Assembly (NCBI GenBank): GCA_003999685.1
Contig: CP021231.1
Location: 372,001-436,000, forward strand
Origin: Taiwanofungus camphoratus
Lineage: Eukaryota > Basidiomycota > Agaricomycetes > Polyporales > Taiwanofungaceae
Direction: 5' to 3'
Length of the DNA: 64,000 bases
A program made the translations under genes and the position numbers. Shown here piece after piece: positions 60,601 to 64,000 of this stretch. Numbering within the stretch: the stretch's first letter is position 1; each line of letters begins with the position of its first letter. The notes under the pieces are model-generated. The model ran no database searches. It was not told the origin of the DNA and saw only the letters and a program-made list of their open reading frames with translations.

Positions 60601-62400
60601 ACGAAAGGCTGAATGACTTGAGCTATGTCGCCAAAACGAGCGGCATACTGTTGGTGACAGAGCACGTGTCGAGCATCAACGTCCCGGACGATGAAAGAAT
60701 TGCGTTCCGCGGCATTTTCGGGGTCGAGTATCACATAGGCGTTGCCTGACTTCATGATCGCCAGGAGTACCGCGATAAATTCCACGGATACATCCATACA
60801 AACAGGAATGATGGAAGGCGTTTCGTAGGGCAGAGAATGCGCTATCAGGTTCGCGAATTTGTTCAGATCATAGAACGTAATCTGCAGGCTTCGCTCGTAC
60901 TGGACTGCTATAGCGTCAGGTGATATAGTCACTTGCTCCTCGAAAAGTCGATGAACCAGCGAGTAGGTTGGAAGCTTCGCAGGTCGACTGTGCGAGAGGA
61001 TAAATGACTTCTCCTCGTTTGTAATGCAGTCGAGGTCGCCGATAGCTGCCACGGGGTTCCGGACATACTGTTCCAACAAAGCAAAGAAGTGTTGCACCGT
61101 GAGAGTGACTTTGTCGTAGCCCATATAGGCGTCGAACCATACAGAAACTTTGAGAGAGCCGCTATCTTTGACATACAACTCGATCGGAAATCTTTGGCCA
61201 TGAGTGAAGCACGTCGCACGCTCGACATCATCAACAAAGCGAACAAGTGTCTGCACCTTGGACCCTTGCGGTAGTTGTGCTACGATCTCATCGTAGCTCA
61301 GATTTGCATGCTGTGATGAGTGTTGTTTGGAACGAGTAAGAGCGCGTGCAAGGTCAAGAACTGTTTGGCGTGCTTCGACTTCTGCTCTCAAAGGAAAGAG
61401 CTGACACATATATCCCACAACCTTCTTGGCATCTGGGAAGGAAACGTCCCGAGTAGATACCGCGAACACAACGGAGTCTGTGGCACAATGACGGGAGAGG
61501 ACTATGGCCCATAGAGCTTCTAAGATTGCCGCGCACGGAACTGCTTCTGCTGAGGAAAGGGAATCGAGACCACGTTTTACTGCCTCATCGCATTCAAGGA
61601 AAAGCACCTTGCGCTTCGCCTTTCTGTCCGTTTGCGCTGTCGTGTATGGCAAGAGTGGCGAGGAGACATTGCCAAATGTAGCCCGCCAATGGGCCAGACT
61701 TTTCTCCCGATCGTCATGCTCCTGTATGTGCGCCAGGTATGCACGAAGCGGAACGCGCTCACCAAAAGAGGCACCGCGATAGAATCGCAATAAATCGTCT
61801 TCAATGAGTGCGAAGGAGAAATCATCGAATAGGATTCGAAGGTAGTGCACGTTCAAAATATAGCAATCAGTCCTGCTATCATACCGGAGTATGGCGTATG
61901 GAATTTGTTCTGCCAGATCAAGTAAGAGTGAAGGTAGATCCGTTGCCTCGCCACCATTAGTGTGCCGAACACGTAAGGGCCGTGAGAGCTGCAAAACGGC
62001 TTGCACGTATTGGCCAGTGGTCACATCCCGCTGAATTGCTGTCCGAAGAATGGGATTGTGGGCAGCAACGGCATCCCAGGCTGCCTGAACTCGGACAGTG
62101 TCCAGATTCTTTCCTGAGAAAACAATTTGTTTACTTGTCCATTCGGTAACAGTGTCACCGTGCTTTGCGATCAAACAGGCCTGCAAAGGACTGATAGGAA
62201 GCGTAGCCTCGATCGAATCGAAGGCAGAAATATCGTAATCCTTCTCGATGCGAACCAGCGGATCAAAAAAGATATCATCTGTGCCTGAAAACATGTTTGT
62301 ATCGTTAATTCGGAAAACTGGTTATCATCGAAAGTTAGTGCTTACCCCTTGGAAATCCTGGATAATCATTGAAACTTTCGATACCAAACCGAGTAAACAT
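54696..62400 (-). CDS. Nonribosomal peptide synthetase, C-A-T-C-A-T-C
   Basis: Four exons (62400-62346, 62284-60231, 60179-57102, 57041-54696) give 2510 aa. Order: C1 (about 30-430); A1 (LVYTSGSTGKPKGV near 601, NAYGLSE, YRTGDLA); T1 (LLGGSSLEA near 998); C2 (MHHALFDYW near 1183); A2 (VIYTSGSTGKPKGV near 1629, NVYGPTET, YRTGDLA, KINGHRIE); T2 (SLGADSISA near 2026); C3 (LDHALYDGQL near 2224) at the C terminus. No thioesterase or reductase follows, so C3 probably releases the product, as in fungal cyclising synthetases. C1 reads HYLRILFDD in place of HHxxxDG and may be inactive. At the A1 position usually Asp-235 the residue is Ser, whereas A2 keeps FDASV. A1 may therefore load something other than a plain alpha-amino acid. 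The start at 62400 was preferred to 62294 because a canonical intron with a CTAAC branch site joins MFTRFGIESF to the body. Confidence 0.92.
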
Positions 62401-63661
62401 TGGCGAAGTTTAGGACGGGAGAAAGCTCTCGCGACTGAAAGAAATTAAAATGGATCCTATCGATAACACCAGCCCATCGTGTCAGGGAATCAAGGTGTGT
62501 GGCCAGTCGGTGACGATGAATTCGACTCACGATTCAAGAAAGAGCTCAAATTGACGAATGCGGCAAGGCAAGAAAGCAAGTCGCTAGAGCATTGCATGTG
62601 CATAAGTGCCCAGTCATCTGAAGTCATAGATAGATTGGTCGTACCTGGTACTGGCCCCGTTCGTCCTAAGTTGTGGGATTTAGTGTGTTCGGAGGCTCCT
62701 TAAATACATGTCTGGGCGCCCGTGGTTCACTGAGAACATCAAGTTCTGCGTCTCCATACCTTGATACATAGCTTGTCTGGAATTTTCCCAACTACAATCA
62801 GATACCCGGAAAATCTACCAACCGATCCCGCAACCTGGGTGATCATACAAATTTGATTATTGCATATTTGGGGTAAGGTCCAACTTGATCATTGAAACGT
62901 TCGTACCGGTCGGGATACCACAGGTTGGGCGTGGGATTGCGTGCACAAACAAATGATGGAGAATTGTGGAACAATGGCGAAGGGACAAGACATATCTGTC
63001 GACGGTCATAACCGACCCCGTTACCTTGAACGCTGTGGATCAGCTCGCGAAATCATCATAAGTAAATCAGAACATTGGGCTCGACATTGCCTGATTGACA
63101 CATGGCGACACACGCTTCCGTATATCGATATTAGTGTCATCTCAAAAATAGTAAGCCTGGTGAAACGACCCCCTGCTGTACATGCACGTTTCATAGGCAG
63201 TAAAGCGATGATTCTTCTGTCTTTCTTTCGGGAAGAACCCCCCCTGACTGTGATGAACGGGTGTCAGCGATTCGAACTGAACCAGTCTGAAAGGGACAAT
63301 CAACAGTCTCATCGCATCAGCTGATTGTAAAAGGGATGAGTAAAAGAAAAGAGGAGAAAAACAGACGCTTTTGGAATTAAGAAGAGGTGCGCGGAATAAA
63401 ATCATGGTAAACTCTCGGTAAAACGCGTTTCCTCGGAATGCACGTTCACGAGAGGCGCATAGACCAAGTCGTCAAGCAGAACGAATGCATCACAGATGCA
63501 AGTCCAAATGCAAAGCCTTGCACCATGGGTCCAGAAGCGCAAGCATTAGCAGGCGGGAGCCGAACCGATCCAGAGCGAAACACCACCGACACCGGAAAAC
63601 GTTCGAGAGAGCACGAATATGGATATGCGGACAAATGAGTATATTAGCCGGTAGAGTTAAG
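62401..63661. other. Upstream of the NRPS; gene-free
   Basis: About 1.26 kb between the NRPS start and the stop of the right-edge gene, both on the minus strand. Short frames only. Loose inverted similarity (CGATCCCGCAACCTG near 62822 against the complement of CAGGTTGGGCGTGGGATTG near 62921) hints at another small repeat, but it is weak. Confidence 0.5.
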
Positions 63662-64000
63662 TCATAGCTTTACACGAAAGGTGTTGAGACATCCCCCCGA
63701 TAGGTTGGTGATGATGACAACCTGATGGCCGAAGCCGCCTCCCGTAAGCCCTTGTACATGGGGGGATGAGAAAACGTCCAAGGCAGCAGGTCCCTTGATC
63801 TCGACGTTGCTCTGAATGCATCAAATTGCACTGAAACAACCTAACCTGCTTAAGTGAGTACAGCATGATGGCCTGTCCAAGCGCGAAGCTAACAACCCGC
63901 GAACGCCGTTTCTCAAATGACCATGTACACTGTACACATGCTTGCCGAAACGGGAATACGGAATCATAAGCGCGAAGTCACTGTAAAACTGCAGTAAGTA
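63662..64000 (-). CDS. 3' end of an unidentified gene running off the right edge
   Basis: A minus-strand frame from 63811 to the TGA at 63662 reads SNVEIKGPAALDVFSS, then HVQGLTGGGFGHQVVIITN and CLNTFRVKL, which has clear protein character. Just upstream, AIMLYSLKQ and FALMIPYSRFGKHVY lie in frames that short introns could join (a GT-CAG pair at 63845-63812, only 34 nt, and one of about 58 nt further up). The very short intron makes the exact structure doubtful. I do not recognise the family. It is next to and co-directional with the NRPS, so it could be a tailoring gene, but nothing in the visible part shows this. Confidence 0.4.

Noticed and set aside
62285-62294. NRPS start at the ATG at 62294
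   Set aside because: That ATG lies within the acceptor region of a canonical intron. Splicing to an upstream exon at 62400-62346 gives a natural N terminus.
33092-62400. A PKS-NRPS hybrid system encoded as one unit
   Set aside because: The two genes are 13 kb apart on opposite strands with unrelated housekeeping genes between. The PKS has its own release domain and the NRPS its own starter C domain.

Overview
The window looks like nuclear DNA of a filamentous basidiomycete, probably an agaricomycete mushroom or wood-rot fungus. Genes are cut by many 50-70 nt GT-AG introns. The Ste12 homologue carries two C2H2 fingers in addition to the STE DNA-binding domain, which is the basidiomycete form. 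Both housekeeping and secondary-metabolite genes have fungal architectures. I rebuilt exon chains by hand from splice consensus plus protein-family expectation. Every complete chain closes in frame: 506, 886, 1172, 1094, 639, 2373, 1673, 219, 810, 164 and 2510 aa.

Layout. 0.4-2.2 kb: a four-RRM RNA-binding protein with a possible mitochondrial presequence (+). 3.4-8.0 kb: glycogen phosphorylase in 31 exons (+), including a 5-nt microexon and a GC-AG intron. 8.4-12.1 kb: an Msb1/Mug8-type morphogenesis protein (-). 12.1-16.6 kb: a long intergenic stretch with a large inverted repeat holding two MITE-like elements. 16.6-20.1 kb: STE12 (+). 20.7-23.2 kb: ESCRT-II subunit VPS36 (-). 23.2-33.1 kb: about 10 kb with no intact gene, containing a decayed ABCC/MRP transporter (-) and other relic-like frames.

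33.1-41.4 kb: a reducing polyketide synthase (+) ending in a thioester reductase. 41.9-48.1 kb: an SHPRH/IRC20-type SNF2-RING protein (-). 48.4-49.3 kb: prefoldin subunit 3 (-), sharing a 300-bp bidirectional promoter with the ribosome-biogenesis factor MRD1 (+, 49.6-52.6 kb). 53.5-54.1 kb: a small Fmp46/DUF1687-type redox protein (-). 54.7-62.4 kb: a C-A-T-C-A-T-C nonribosomal peptide synthetase (-). At the right edge the last exon of another minus-strand gene is visible.

How the genes work together. The PKS and the NRPS are the two biosynthetic core genes. A 13-kb block of conserved housekeeping genes separates them, and no oxidase, transferase, transporter or regulator of the usual cluster kind lies beside either. 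They are therefore more likely stand-alone synthases than one cluster, although a shared product cannot be excluded from sequence. The most unusual points are the PKS domain order (KS-AT-DH-ER remnant-KR-ACP-reductase), the NRPS first module (degenerate starter C domain and no Asp at the usual amino-group-binding position of A1), the 5-nt microexon, two GC-AG introns, and the nested MITE/inverted-repeat structure.
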